Positions 9,060 through 18,293 of a DNA stretch of 64,000 nt are shown one piece after another (positions within the stretch are counted from its first letter, which is position 1; the number at the start of each line of letters is the position of its first letter). The translations under genes were made by a program, and so were the position numbers. A model generated the notes under the pieces. That model searched no databases. It saw only the letters and a program-made list of their open reading frames with translations, and was not told the DNA's origin. This DNA is from Lentihominibacter hominis (lineage in GTDB: Bacteria; Bacillota; Clostridia; Peptostreptococcales; Anaerovoracaceae): contig NZ_JACRTA010000002.1 in the NCBI RefSeq assembly GCF_014385065.1, positions 248,001-312,000 of the forward strand. The letters run 5' to 3'.

Positions 9060-9512
9060 ATGAAAGATTTTAAGATATCAGTCACCGGAGATTATGAAAG
9101 ATTAGTTCCGTTTTTTATTGAAAATGAACTTGAGTTTTCAGAAGATGAGCCGGTACCGACGGATCTTGTGAAATGCTGGAATATCATGGATGATGAAGGA
9201 GAGGATGGGGAACGAATTATAGGGGCTTTCGTATTGGCAAAGCGCGAAGGAGAATTCATAGTAGATGGTATTGCTATAGATCCCAAATACAGAAAATATC
9301 ATTTAGGAAAAGCTTTGCTGGAGAAAGGCATAGAAGAGACTAAAAGGCTGGGAGGAAAACGCATATTTCTTGTGGCGAGAGCTCCCGGATTCTTCAGAAA
9401 GCAAGGGTTTGTAACTGTTCCGAGAGAAGATGCTCCAAACTTTTTTGAATGTCTTACATGTCCTCAATATGGTGTTTCATGTCATCCTGAGGTCATGAGA
9501 CTCGATTTGTAG
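9060..9512 (+). CDS. GNAT-family N-acetyltransferase
   Basis: 150 aa with GGGAGGAAAGAG before the ATG. The acetyl-CoA-binding motif A is IDGIAIDPKYRKYHLGKALL: beta4, then the Q/RxxGxG/A-like turn (RKYHLGK), then a helix (residues about 73-94). RAPGFFRKQGFVTV (about 116-129) is a typical GNAT beta6-7 element. Substrate unknown. Two cysteines near the end (CLTCPQYGVSC) could bind a metal, and CPxY-type tails occur in some GNAT proteins of anaerobes. It has no evident functional link to its neighbours. Confidence 0.78.
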   Translation: MKDFKISVTGDYERLVPFFIENELEFSEDEPVPTDLVKCWNIMDDEGEDGERIIGAFVLAKREGEFIVDGIAIDPKYRKYHLGKALLEKGIEETKRLGGKRIFLVARAPGFFRKQGFVTVPREDAPNFFECLTCPQYGVSCHPEVMRLDL

Positions 9513-9553
9513 ACAGTGATGCTTATATAAAATAAGAACAATGTATGTATAAA

Positions 9554-9608
9554 GTCCCCTTGCGGGTGCATATGATTTAATAGAATATGCCTGGAGGGGG
9601 ATTTTTTA
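9554..9608 (+). promoter_or_regulatory. Hairpin leader masking the ribosome binding site of the SSB-like gene
   Basis: GTCCCC (9554-9559) can pair with GGGGAT (9597-9602). Inside it, a perfect GCATAT/ATATGC helix (9568-9573 with 9585-9590) closes an 11-nt loop. The 3' arm contains the GGAGG ribosome binding site and runs straight into six T residues ending 2 nt before the ATG at 9609. It therefore looks like both an intrinsic terminator and a ribosome-site lock. Confidence 0.6.
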
Positions 9609-10229
9609 ATGGAGAAATTAACGGAAGGAAATATGGCTTATTTATCCGGAAGAGTTTTATCTGAGCCTGTCTTCAATCATAAAACATACGGAGAAGCATT
9701 TTATCTGGTGATGTTGGGAATAATGAGAAAAAGCGGATATGAGGATGAGATAAGGCTGATTATATCGGAGAAACTTCTTGGAGGGCGCTCGCCTAAGGTT
9801 GGTGAACTGCTTGAGATTTCAGGTCAAATAAGGACATATAACAGAGAAGTTGACGGAAGAAGTAAACTGGAGGTAACTGTTTTTACAAGAAGAATGGAGT
9901 ATTGCAGTGATGAAGAGTTTGAGTATGAGAATCATGTGGCCATCGAAGGCTTTATTTGCAAAGCTCCGGTGAGAAGGACATCTCCTCTGGGGCGAGAGAT
10001 ATGTGATCTGATGGTTGCCGTAAACAGAATGTATAACAAATCTGATTACATACCTACTATAGCGTGGGGGCGTAATGCAATTTACAGCGGGCAGCTTCAG
10101 GTGGGAGATAAAATAGCTGTAGAAGGCAGGATCCAGAGCAGGGAATACAGAAAATACAATGATGAAGGCGAACCGATAACCAAGACGGCATACGAAGTTT
10201 CTGTCATCAGGATGGAAGAGGTTTTATAG
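9609..10229 (+). CDS. Double OB-fold single-stranded-DNA-binding-like protein
   Basis: 206 aa. Two OB-fold-like halves are visible: residues about 8-100 (NMAYLSGRVLSEPVF, GELLEISGQIRTYN, KLEVTVFTRRMEY) and about 106-206 (NHVAIEGFICKAPVRRTSPLG, REICDLMVAV, VGDKIAVEGRIQSREY, TAYEVSVIRMEEV). The second half follows the SSB pattern, including the IAWG strand and the GR(I/L)QSR(E/Q)Y turn. It lacks the acidic, glycine-rich C-terminal tail of the main replicative SSB, so it is likely an accessory SSB-like protein found in Clostridia. It is monocistronic: a hairpin leader lies before it and a terminator after it. Confidence 0.75.
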   Translation: MEKLTEGNMAYLSGRVLSEPVFNHKTYGEAFYLVMLGIMRKSGYEDEIRLIISEKLLGGRSPKVGELLEISGQIRTYNREVDGRSKLEVTVFTRRMEYCSDEEFEYENHVAIEGFICKAPVRRTSPLGREICDLMVAVNRMYNKSDYIPTIAWGRNAIYSGQLQVGDKIAVEGRIQSREYRKYNDEGEPITKTAYEVSVIRMEEVL

Positions 10230-10260
10230 GGCACAGTCAAAATCTTTATATGATATAAAA

Positions 10261-10316
10261 AAAGCACTCGCAGAGACGGTATAGAATTTATATTATGTCT
10301 GAAGCGAGTGTTTTAA
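10261..10316. terminator. Intrinsic terminator after the SSB-like gene
   Basis: CACTCGC (10265-10271) pairs with GCGAGTG (10304-10310), extended by an A-run against TTTT, with an inner AGAC/GTCT helix. A-rich and T-rich flanks make it potentially bidirectional. It separates the housekeeping operon from the wall-polymer locus. Confidence 0.75.
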
Positions 10317-10471
10317 TGTGAAACATATATGTAGAAAAGCCCAAATCCTTGATTTTAAGCCGTTTTAGATATATAATAAAGAGTCTGTAGCATGTTTAAA
10401 GCAGAGCTTGGATATTTTTAGAAAGTAATTAATAATATAGGTTTTGGATATTAAAATACAGAGGTGTTGCT

Positions 10472-12022
10472 GTGCGTTTAGAAAATTCTGCTAAAAATGT
10501 AAAAATTGCATGGATGATGCATATAGTGCATGTCTTTGGTCAGTTTATATCGAGAACTGTTATAATTATGGTTCTTTCGGTAGAATATGTAGGCTTGAGC
10601 GGTCTGTTCAGCAATGTTCTGTCGATGCTTTCTCTGGCAGAACTGGGAATAGGAGAGGCTATAGTGTTCAGCCTTTACGGTCCTATTGCAAGAGGGGAGA
10701 AAGATAAGATAAGTGTCATTATGACATTCTATCAAAAAGTTTATGTGGGGGTAGGGCTGTTTATCCTTATTGTAGGATGTTCCTTTACACCTGTGATAGA
10801 ATATTTGATAAAGGGTGTTCCTGATATACCATATATACATGTGATATATGTAATGTACGTAATGAATTCTGCTATGTCATATTTCTTTTCATACAGGGCT
10901 ACATTTATAAAAGCAAATCAGAAGAATTATATAGTTACGATAAACGATGAGATATTTAATATAGCTTCTATAATAATAAGGTCAATACTTCTGATAATAA
11001 CTAAGAATTATCTGTTGTTTATGGGGCTTGGAATAATTATTTTGTTTTTGCAAAATGTAAATATTACTTTGATAGCAAATAAAAAATATCCGTATCTTAA
11101 ACATAAATCAAAAGAGAAAATGCCTAAGGAAATATTTCAGCAGATCAAGAAAAACACTGCGGCAATGATTCTTCATAAAATAGGCAGTATAATTGTTTTT
11201 GCAACAGATAATATGATAATTTCTAAATTTCTTGGTCTTGTGAGTGTTGGCTTATATTCTAATTACTATACGTTGACTAGTGCTCTTACGTCTTTTGTGA
11301 ATAAATTCTTTACAGGAATATCTGCCAGTGTGGGTAATCTGGCTGTTTCAGAGGATGTTGAGAAACAGGAGAAAACCCTGTTCCAAATACTTTTTATGAA
11401 TTTCTGGATGTATACCTTTTCCTGTTGCGGATTGTTTGCTCTATTGAATCCTTTTATAGGAAATATTTGGCTTGGAGGAAAGTACACGTTTGGCATGGCT
11501 GTAGTTTTTCTTCTCGTCTTTAAAGATTATCTGACTGGGATGAGGAAGACGGCACAAACCTTTAAAAATGCTAAAGGTCTGTATTGGTATAATAAATACA
11601 TGCCTCTTTATGAGTCACTCATAAACCTGATACTATCTGTAATTTTTGTAAAATTCATAGGAATAGCAGGCGTCATGATAGGGACTATCATCAGTTCGCT
11701 TACGACATGCGTATGGATAGAGCCTCATGTTCTGTACAAGTATGGTTTTAAAAAAAGTGCTAAAGAGTACGTAAAAAAATATATTGAATATATGATAGTT
11801 TTTCTTATAGCCGTATTTCTTTGTTTGGGAGCATGTAAAGGAATTGATATAGCGTTTGGTGGAGCAGGGGATTTACGTTCGGCTAAAGCTATAGGTGTGT
11901 TTGCTGTTCAATTTATATTTACAGTGATTATTTCTAATGGATTTTTATGGCTTATTTACAGAAAAAGTGATAATTATAAATATTTGTTGAATGTTGTAAA
12001 GAAAAAGGTTTTAAAAAAATAG
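10472..12022 (+). CDS. Polysaccharide flippase (Wzx/MATE-like)
   Basis: 516 aa with 12-14 predicted membrane helices. The GTG start follows AGAGGTG. The N-terminal GLSGLFSNVLSMLSLAELGIGEAIVFSLYGPIA is typical of polysaccharide-transport proteins of the MOP superfamily, which flip lipid-linked repeat units outward. FATDNMIISKFLGLVSVGLYSNYY (residues about 250) is the matching motif of the second half. It is the first gene of the wall glycopolymer locus, in which two polymerase-like genes and an LCP ligase suggest a Wzx/Wzy-like route. The substrate is unknown. Confidence 0.88.
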   Translation: MRLENSAKNVKIAWMMHIVHVFGQFISRTVIIMVLSVEYVGLSGLFSNVLSMLSLAELGIGEAIVFSLYGPIARGEKDKISVIMTFYQKVYVGVGLFILIVGCSFTPVIEYLIKGVPDIPYIHVIYVMYVMNSAMSYFFSYRATFIKANQKNYIVTINDEIFNIASIIIRSILLIITKNYLLFMGLGIIILFLQNVNITLIANKKYPYLKHKSKEKMPKEIFQQIKKNTAAMILHKIGSIIVFATDNMIISKFLGLVSVGLYSNYYTLTSALTSFVNKFFTGISASVGNLAVSEDVEKQEKTLFQILFMNFWMYTFSCCGLFALLNPFIGNIWLGGKYTFGMAVVFLLVFKDYLTGMRKTAQTFKNAKGLYWYNKYMPLYESLINLILSVIFVKFIGIAGVMIGTIISSLTTCVWIEPHVLYKYGFKKSAKEYVKKYIEYMIVFLIAVFLCLGACKGIDIAFGGAGDLRSAKAIGVFAVQFIFTVIISNGFLWLIYRKSDNYKYLLNVVKKKVLKK

Positions 12023-12026
12023 TATT

Positions 12027-13202
12027 ATGAATTTTTTGCAAAGAATAAGAGGTTTAATAAGTTCGGTATGCTTCATGATTTTTAACAGATTATGCTGTGT
12101 TTTCATACCTTTGAAATCAGATCAGGTTCTTTTTTTGGCAGAGACACATAAAGGGCTAAATGGCAACTTAAAAGCAGTGTACGATTATCTCGACAACAGT
12201 AGACATGATTTACACCTCGTATCGTATACAAAGGGAGATAGAAGAGAAAGACACGGTATAAAAGCGGTACTCAGTATATGGAAAGCAATAAGTGTATCGG
12301 GATATATTTTTTTGGACGATTTGTATACGGCAACTTCTCATATGAAAGTCAGAAGAGGACAGGAAATTATACAGCTGTGGCATGGAGCAGGAGCATATAA
12401 AAAATTCGGTCATAGCAGAAAGGATCTACATGTTAATGTTAGTGGGAAAATGCGTGTTCATAAAGGGTATAAAAAATATACTAAGGCGATTGTAAGCGGA
12501 AGCAGAATAGCGTGGTGCTATTCGGAGGCCTTCGGAATGGATGAGGGGAAGATATATGCAACTGGTTCTCCCCGGATGGACGAGCTGTTTGATAATAAAT
12601 ATGTAAAAGATACAAAAGAACGGTTTCTGGAACAATATCCGGAATTGAAAAATAAAAAAATAGTATTGTTTGCACCTACATATAGGGGAACTCATGTGAG
12701 AGATGCTGATTATGGATTTGAGCAAGCAAACTTAAATCAACTTATAAAACGTTTAGGCGATGATTATGTTATATTGACAAGATGGCATCCGGCTCTTAAA
12801 AATAATGTAAAAAGAGGAATAGCTGTAGTAAAATGCTGTGATTTTGGAGAACGTATAATAGATTTTACTGATTATGAGGATGTAAATGATCTTCTTATAG
12901 CATGTGATATTATGATTACAGATTATTCATCTATAATATTTGATTATTTTCCTCTTGACAAACCGATAATATATTTTGTATACGATAAAGATGACTACGC
13001 AGGGGACAGAGGTCTTTATTACAGTTTCGATAAATATTTGTTCGGAAGAGTGTCAGAAGATTTTGAGAGTCTTGTAGAATCTGTTAAAGCTGAGGATTTA
13101 TGTAGAGAAAAACGCGAGGATTTTTATAATTTATTTTTAGATGGTTGTGATGGTCATTCAACAGAGAGGGTTTGCAGATTGTTATGGAACGTGAAACAAT
13201 AA
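12027..13202 (+). CDS. CDP-glycerol/CDP-ribitol glycerophosphotransferase-like (TagB/TagF/TarL family)
   Basis: 391 aa with a single catalytic domain. Family marks: IQLWHGAGAYKKFG (residues about 112-125, catalytic His region), VSGSRIAWCYSEAFG, GSPRMDELF, FAPTYRGT (about 215), RWHPALKN (about 253) and ITDYSSIIFDYFPLDKPIIY (about 293-312). These enzymes transfer polyol-phosphate from a CDP-activated donor to a lipid-linked glycan in the cytoplasm. tarI and tarJ four genes downstream would supply CDP-ribitol, so ribitol phosphate is the more likely donor than glycerol phosphate. There is no good ribosome binding site, so it is probably coupled to the flippase gene 4 bp upstream. Confidence 0.88.
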   Translation: MNFLQRIRGLISSVCFMIFNRLCCVFIPLKSDQVLFLAETHKGLNGNLKAVYDYLDNSRHDLHLVSYTKGDRRERHGIKAVLSIWKAISVSGYIFLDDLYTATSHMKVRRGQEIIQLWHGAGAYKKFGHSRKDLHVNVSGKMRVHKGYKKYTKAIVSGSRIAWCYSEAFGMDEGKIYATGSPRMDELFDNKYVKDTKERFLEQYPELKNKKIVLFAPTYRGTHVRDADYGFEQANLNQLIKRLGDDYVILTRWHPALKNNVKRGIAVVKCCDFGERIIDFTDYEDVNDLLIACDIMITDYSSIIFDYFPLDKPIIYFVYDKDDYAGDRGLYYSFDKYLFGRVSEDFESLVESVKAEDLCREKREDFYNLFLDGCDGHSTERVCRLLWNVKQ

Positions 13203-14572
13203 AAGATGGACGGGAAAAAATGCCGATATGGCTGAATGTGTCGGAAAATATTATCATTATATCTGCGATGCTTATATTCACATTGAACTATACAGTTATC
13301 GGTATAGTAAGGGGAAGTATATTTTCTCCTTTAAAAAATCTTATTATGTTGGCATTATTTGTGTTGTTCATATATCGTTTTATTACAGTATCTAAGCAGC
13401 AAAGAAAGAGATGGTTCACTGACAGATTCTTATATGTACCTTCGGCTGTTTGGCTGATATTATTTTTTGCTGTCAGATGTCTATGCTTTGCTGTGGAAGA
13501 TTTTCAGTATGGCGTTTTAAGAGAGATATTTTTTGAATTTGTTTTTCTCGTTGTTATATGTGGATGGACTGTGGGAAGGCAGGTAAAAGTCGAATTACTT
13601 GCATTTGTTTTTTGTGCTGTCAATTTTATTGTGAATATTGCTAATACATATTGTGTTCATATCCTGGATATCAGTTTTCAGGAAGGAACATCAGAAGGAG
13701 GCTTGCTGAAATTTCTTACCGGACTAAGTACATATTATGATGCAGGTGCATCAGGATATAATAATGCAATCTTGTACAGCAATCCTAATTCAGCTGGCAT
13801 AATGACAGGAATGGCTATACTGCTGAGTTTGCTTTTTATAAAGAAAAGAAAATACATCCCTATAATGACGTTATACTGGATATATTCTTTATATGTTTTA
13901 TGGAAATACGATTCACGGGGAGCTATACTTAGCTTTGTGGTATCTCTTATCTGTATTTTGCTCATGAAAGCATTTAGGTTCTTTACCCCTAAAAGGCTTG
14001 TTGCGATTTGTCTTATAGCAAGCTCAATGGCAGCAGTATTTATATATGGATATATAGCATACAATATGAATGATAATGATAGGACTCTGTCATCTTCTGA
14101 GGAAAAGATAAATAGTCTGAGTACAGGACGATACATTATATGGCAGGACTGCTATATTTCCCATAGTGATAAATGGGCTTTGGGTACAGGTAGTCCTACA
14201 TTGGAAAAGGATGAAAGGAACGAATATCTAAAAAGTCAATATATAAGCAATTATGGGACCGAAGAAGGATATCTGCCGACGACCTTTAGTGTTCATAATG
14301 GGTATCTGGCTACGATATTTATAACAGGATGGATAGGATTTGGGCTGTTTATGATAATAATGCTTGATAAAATACGGAAAGCCAGAGCTCTGTCTGCGAG
14401 AAGTACGCACAATATGGTACTGGCATCAACGGTAATTTTTGCTTTTATGGTAAGCAATTTTGAAGCTCTTCTGGTTACCAGCAGATATTATACTATACTG
14501 ATGGTATTTATAATATTGGCATGGGGTTCCGATGGTGCTGATGAAAGTGAGAGGACGTTAAATGCAGTTTGA
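13184..14572 (+). CDS. O-antigen ligase/polymerase-like membrane protein (first of two)
   Basis: About 462 aa from the ATG at 13184, which overlaps the upstream gene by 19 bp and has GAGAGGG 13 bp before it; the ATG at 13220 is an alternative. It has about ten hydrophobic segments. YSNPNSAGIMTGMAILL (residues about 200-216) and DSRGAILSFVVSLICILL (about 245-262) are Wzy/WaaL-type helices. A large extracytoplasmic loop (about 290-385) carries GTGSPTLEKDE and SVHNGYLATIFITGWIG. Such proteins polymerise or ligate lipid-linked glycans outside the membrane. A second protein of the same class follows directly. Confidence 0.75.
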   Translation: MERETIKDGREKMPIWLNVSENIIIISAMLIFTLNYTVIGIVRGSIFSPLKNLIMLALFVLFIYRFITVSKQQRKRWFTDRFLYVPSAVWLILFFAVRCLCFAVEDFQYGVLREIFFEFVFLVVICGWTVGRQVKVELLAFVFCAVNFIVNIANTYCVHILDISFQEGTSEGGLLKFLTGLSTYYDAGASGYNNAILYSNPNSAGIMTGMAILLSLLFIKKRKYIPIMTLYWIYSLYVLWKYDSRGAILSFVVSLICILLMKAFRFFTPKRLVAICLIASSMAAVFIYGYIAYNMNDNDRTLSSSEEKINSLSTGRYIIWQDCYISHSDKWALGTGSPTLEKDERNEYLKSQYISNYGTEEGYLPTTFSVHNGYLATIFITGWIGFGLFMIIMLDKIRKARALSARSTHNMVLASTVIFAFMVSNFEALLVTSRYYTILMVFIILAWGSDGADESERTLNAV

Positions 14573-16526
14573 GAACAGTAATCGTTTTGTCAAATTTAAT
14601 AAAGCAATAGCATATGTACTTATAATAATTTTTTTGTCTGTAGCATGTGGACTTGCGGCTATAAGTGGGTCTCATTCCTTTACCAATACCTATGATTCAG
14701 GCAAGGTATGCGATACTACTATAGGTACAGGATATAATGTGCTTAGCCCCGGGACTGATGACAGCTATTTCTGGATAAGTACTTCTGATGAACCTTTTGC
14801 ATGGAATTATATCTATATGGATATAAAAGATGCGAATTTTGACAAAGCTTCACTTGAGATACAGGGGTATGATGAAAACAAACAAGTGGGACGTCCCATG
14901 GTTCGGGAAATAGAAGAAGGATATAATGAAATCAAAATTGACGGAGACGAATGTAGCTCTTTTAAGGTAAGCTTATCGGATGATGAATCAATATCATTTA
15001 CGGTAAAATTTATTGAACTGAGAGAGAGCAAATGGTTTTTTTCCATGAGCAAATATCTTCATTATGTAGGTGCTTTCATAATTACGTTTGTTTTGATAAG
15101 CGGGACAGTCATATTGATACTTAGAAGGAAGAAGTTAAAGATAGATTGGTACGGGCCTATAGATTTTCTTCAGGACATTTATCTGTCTTTTGGAAATAGA
15201 TTTGTCACACTTTCTTTAAAAGTTCCGCGAAAAGTGAAGTCGGCATTGAGAATAGCGGCACTTATTTTTTGGATGTTCTGGATAATGTTTATTTATAATA
15301 CAGGCAAGTATATGCTTACGGCATATTTCAAATATAATGTGGCGATATTCTGTGTGCTTATGCTGCTTATAGCAGTCAGCATGATAGAAAAACCTCTTGA
15401 AAAGAAAGACTGGAACAGACCAGTGGTTCATGCATGGCTCTGGCTCAGCATTTGTATGTGTGTATCGGAATTTTTTATAAGCAAAAGATTTTGCATGATA
15501 GGTTATGTTAACCTCACTGTGCTGGGTTTTTATTATTTCACATGGGATAATTTAACAGATAAAGCTAAGGTGATTAAGGAGATCATAACAGCATTTAAAA
15601 TAGCATTTTTAATTTCTGTATGTTTCACATTGCTGTGCAGACCGAGGGGTGAACTTGGCGGGCTTGTAGGTCATACATGGAATCCTAATATATATGGTAT
15701 ATTCTGCGCAATAGTGCTGATGGGATTTTTAGCATCTATAAGGAATCATATTATAAATCGAAATTATAGATTGGTGTTTGCGGCAGATATGGTAGGATCG
15801 ATGGTATCATTGTCATTTGTATTGCTGGCAGGTTCCAGAGCGGGATTTATACTCGCTGTACCGGGGTTGATATTTTTTCTGGCGGAATATGTGTCGATGA
15901 TTACAAGTGGCGCTGTTAAACCGGTGAAAGGCATTTTATCGGCAGTTGCCATTGTGGTCATGTTTTATTGTATTCATATACTCTGTGCATGGGCAACAGT
16001 TAATCTTCCGATAGTACAGGTCGTATTTTCGTGGGATAGCCAGCCTCCCAATGAAGCGATGCAGGCCATAATATCCATAGGTATGGAAGCGCCGTCTATT
16101 CAACGTATAGCCTTTGACGAAAGGGTTACGTCGTTTCTGACAGCGAGAAATCTTTATTGGATGGAATACTTGAGAGAAATAAACTTTTTTGGGCACGAAT
16201 ATTATCCTATAATCTGGGGAGGAGCAAGATATCCTCATAACGGTATTCTGGGAATAATTTACAGATATGGTATACTTACTGCAGTTCCATACATTATCAT
16301 GTTTATAAATGTATGTGTAATATCTTTTAAAAGATATTTACGGGAAAGAAAAGAAACGTCGCCTGCATTTTATTTTTGGATATGTGCCATAGGAATTTCC
16401 CTGTGCATGTTGGTCGAAAATTTTGAGCGTCCATTTTTGGCAACGGAATGGCTGTGGTGGTACTGGTGTCTTGGAGCTGTATTTATAAAAAAAGATAATG
16501 AAGGTGATTTGCGCCGGGAGGAATGA
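14562..16526 (+). CDS. O-antigen ligase/polymerase-like protein with N-terminal extracytoplasmic domain (second of two)
   Basis: 654 aa; GAGAGGA precedes the ATG and it overlaps the upstream gene by 11 bp. An N-terminal membrane helix (residues about 13-30) leads to a beta-rich outer domain (about 35-150) that looks like a carbohydrate-binding or jelly-roll fold. A second helix (about 168-188) and about ten further helices follow. The Wzy/WaaL core has HTWNPNIYGIFCAIVLMGFL (about 370), LAGSRAGFILAVPGLIFFL (about 420) and an outer loop ending GGARYPHNGILGIIYRYG (about 550). It may ligate or polymerise repeat units; how it divides labour with the preceding homologue is unknown. Confidence 0.75.
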   Translation: MQFENSNRFVKFNKAIAYVLIIIFLSVACGLAAISGSHSFTNTYDSGKVCDTTIGTGYNVLSPGTDDSYFWISTSDEPFAWNYIYMDIKDANFDKASLEIQGYDENKQVGRPMVREIEEGYNEIKIDGDECSSFKVSLSDDESISFTVKFIELRESKWFFSMSKYLHYVGAFIITFVLISGTVILILRRKKLKIDWYGPIDFLQDIYLSFGNRFVTLSLKVPRKVKSALRIAALIFWMFWIMFIYNTGKYMLTAYFKYNVAIFCVLMLLIAVSMIEKPLEKKDWNRPVVHAWLWLSICMCVSEFFISKRFCMIGYVNLTVLGFYYFTWDNLTDKAKVIKEIITAFKIAFLISVCFTLLCRPRGELGGLVGHTWNPNIYGIFCAIVLMGFLASIRNHIINRNYRLVFAADMVGSMVSLSFVLLAGSRAGFILAVPGLIFFLAEYVSMITSGAVKPVKGILSAVAIVVMFYCIHILCAWATVNLPIVQVVFSWDSQPPNEAMQAIISIGMEAPSIQRIAFDERVTSFLTARNLYWMEYLREINFFGHEYYPIIWGGARYPHNGILGIIYRYGILTAVPYIIMFINVCVISFKRYLRERKETSPAFYFWICAIGISLCMLVENFERPFLATEWLWWYWCLGAVFIKKDNEGDLRREE

Positions 16527-16528
16527 TT

Positions 16529-17236
16529 ATGGTATATGGAGTGATTTTAGCCGGAGGAATAGGCAGCAGAATGGGCAGTGTGGAAAAACCAAAACAGTTT
16601 ATAAATATAGGCGGAAAGCCTATAATAATACACACTGTGGAAAAGTTTATGATGATTAGCAGATTTGAGAAAATCATAGTGCTTTGTCCAGAGGATTGGA
16701 TCGAGTATACAGATGAGATTATCAGCAAATATATAAAAAACAGAGAAAAAATAGTTGTTCTAAAAGGTGGGGATACTCGAAACGAGACTTTGATGAATGC
16801 TGTAAAATATATTGATGAGAAAGGTGTACTGGATGATGAGACTGTTATTGTAACGCATGATGCAGTCAGACCTTTTGTGACCACCAGGATATTAAAGGAT
16901 AATATTGAATCTATGGATTTTTGTGATGCTTGTGATACTGTGGTTGCTGCTACTGATACCATTGTTGAATCATTCGACGGGCAAACTATATCTCAGATAC
17001 CTGACAGAAAGTTTTTGTATCAGGGGCAGACACCTCAGACATTCAAAGCAAAAAAACTGTGGGAACTTTATGAAGCTCTGACAAAAGCAGAGAAAGACAT
17101 ACTTACAGACGCTGCTAAGATATTTGCTATCAAGGGTCAGAAGGTGCATCTTGTCAGCGGGGAAACGTATAACATCAAAATAACATATCCATATGATATT
17201 ACTGTAGCGGAAGCACTGATAAAGAATGAGATTTAG
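16529..17236 (+). CDS. tarI: Ribitol-5-phosphate cytidylyltransferase-like (IspD/TarI family)
   Basis: 235 aa from the ATG at 16529, which has GGGAGGA 6 bp upstream; an ATG 6 bp earlier overlaps that site and is less likely. The N-terminal CTP-binding loop is VILAGGIGSRMGSVEKPKQF (residues about 5-24), followed by VVLKGGDTRNETLMNAV and VTHDAVRPFV (about 108-117), then YQGQTPQTFK. Sequence alone cannot exclude IspD (isoprenoid synthesis). The TarJ-like reductase directly downstream, inside a wall locus, argues for CDP-ribitol formation in the cytoplasm. Confidence 0.82.
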   Translation: MVYGVILAGGIGSRMGSVEKPKQFINIGGKPIIIHTVEKFMMISRFEKIIVLCPEDWIEYTDEIISKYIKNREKIVVLKGGDTRNETLMNAVKYIDEKGVLDDETVIVTHDAVRPFVTTRILKDNIESMDFCDACDTVVAATDTIVESFDGQTISQIPDRKFLYQGQTPQTFKAKKLWELYEALTKAEKDILTDAAKIFAIKGQKVHLVSGETYNIKITYPYDITVAEALIKNEI

Positions 17237-17249
17237 GTGGAAGATAATT

Positions 17250-18275
17250 ATGTTAAATACTATATATAGGTTAGTTAAACCGAGAAATTTTGAGATTGAA
17301 TTTGAAGAGATAGATCTTAATGATGATGTAGTCATAGTAAGACCTTCTTTTTTGAGTATATGTAATGCTGATCAGAGATATTATCAGGGAAAAAGAGCGC
17401 CGGAAGTACTTAAAAAAAAGCTTCCAATGGCATTAATCCATGAAGCCGTAGGTGAAGTGGTTTATGACAGCAGAGAAGAATTTGATGTGGGTCAGAAGGT
17501 TGTGATGATACCTAATACGCCGTTTGAAAAAGATAGTGTCATTGCGGAGAATTATTTGAGAAGCAGTAAATTCAGAGCCAGTGGATTTGATGGCTTTATG
17601 CAGGACAATGTGGCCATGAGGAGAGACAGGCTTATAGAACTACCTGACAATATTGACCTAAGAGTCGGAGCATTTATAGAGATAATATCAGTAAGCTATC
17701 ATACAGTGCAGCGGTTTTTGAAATTCAGTCATAGGCGAAAAGATTCCATTGCTATCTGGGGAGATGGGAACCTTGCGTTTCTCGTTTCCATAATACTTAA
17801 ACACGAGCTGCCTGATGTAAAACTTTATATTATGGGTATTCATGATGATAAAATGGCAGGTTTCGTATTCGCAGAAGATACTTTTCATGTAAATGAAATT
17901 CCGGAGAACATGACATTTGATCATGCTTTTGAATGTGTAGGCGGTCAGGGCTGCGAAATGGCTGATAATCAGATAATTGATTATATAAGACCGGAGGGAT
18001 CCATTGCTTTAATGGGTGTAAGTGAGAATAGAGTCCCTCTCAATACGAGAATGGTACTCGAAAAGGGATTAAAAATTTTTGGAAGCAGCAGATCCGGCTA
18101 TGAGGATTTTAAAAATACTGTTGAATTTTTATCACAGAATGATAAAGCAGCGCAGCTTATTGCCAATTTGATAGATTCTGTAATAGATGTAAGATCTGTA
18201 GAAGATATGAATAGAGCCTTTGAATCTGATATAAAAAAGGCCGGAGGAAAGACTATCATGAAGTGGAATGTATAG
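17250..18275 (+). CDS. tarJ: Ribulose-5-phosphate reductase-like, TarJ family (zinc-type alcohol dehydrogenase fold)
   Basis: 341 aa from the ATG at 17250, with AGGTGG 9 bp upstream (an in-frame ATG at 17226 lies inside tarI). It has the medium-chain dehydrogenase fold: CNADQRYYQGKR (residues about 40-50), LIHEAVGEVVYD (about 65-76), a DGFMQDNVAM segment and a Rossmann region (IAIWGDGNLAFLVSIIL, about 168-184). TarJ reduces D-ribulose 5-phosphate to D-ribitol 5-phosphate with NADPH, which TarI then activates with CTP. The pair defines a ribitol-phosphate supply module. Confidence 0.82.
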   Translation: MLNTIYRLVKPRNFEIEFEEIDLNDDVVIVRPSFLSICNADQRYYQGKRAPEVLKKKLPMALIHEAVGEVVYDSREEFDVGQKVVMIPNTPFEKDSVIAENYLRSSKFRASGFDGFMQDNVAMRRDRLIELPDNIDLRVGAFIEIISVSYHTVQRFLKFSHRRKDSIAIWGDGNLAFLVSIILKHELPDVKLYIMGIHDDKMAGFVFAEDTFHVNEIPENMTFDHAFECVGGQGCEMADNQIIDYIRPEGSIALMGVSENRVPLNTRMVLEKGLKIFGSSRSGYEDFKNTVEFLSQNDKAAQLIANLIDSVIDVRSVEDMNRAFESDIKKAGGKTIMKWNV

Positions 18276-18293
18276 AAAAGAGGAGATGAAACG

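Noticed and set aside
16529-17236. Calling this gene ispD
   Set aside because: The fold allows it, but the directly adjacent TarJ-type reductase and the wall locus favour TarI; IspD remains an alternative.
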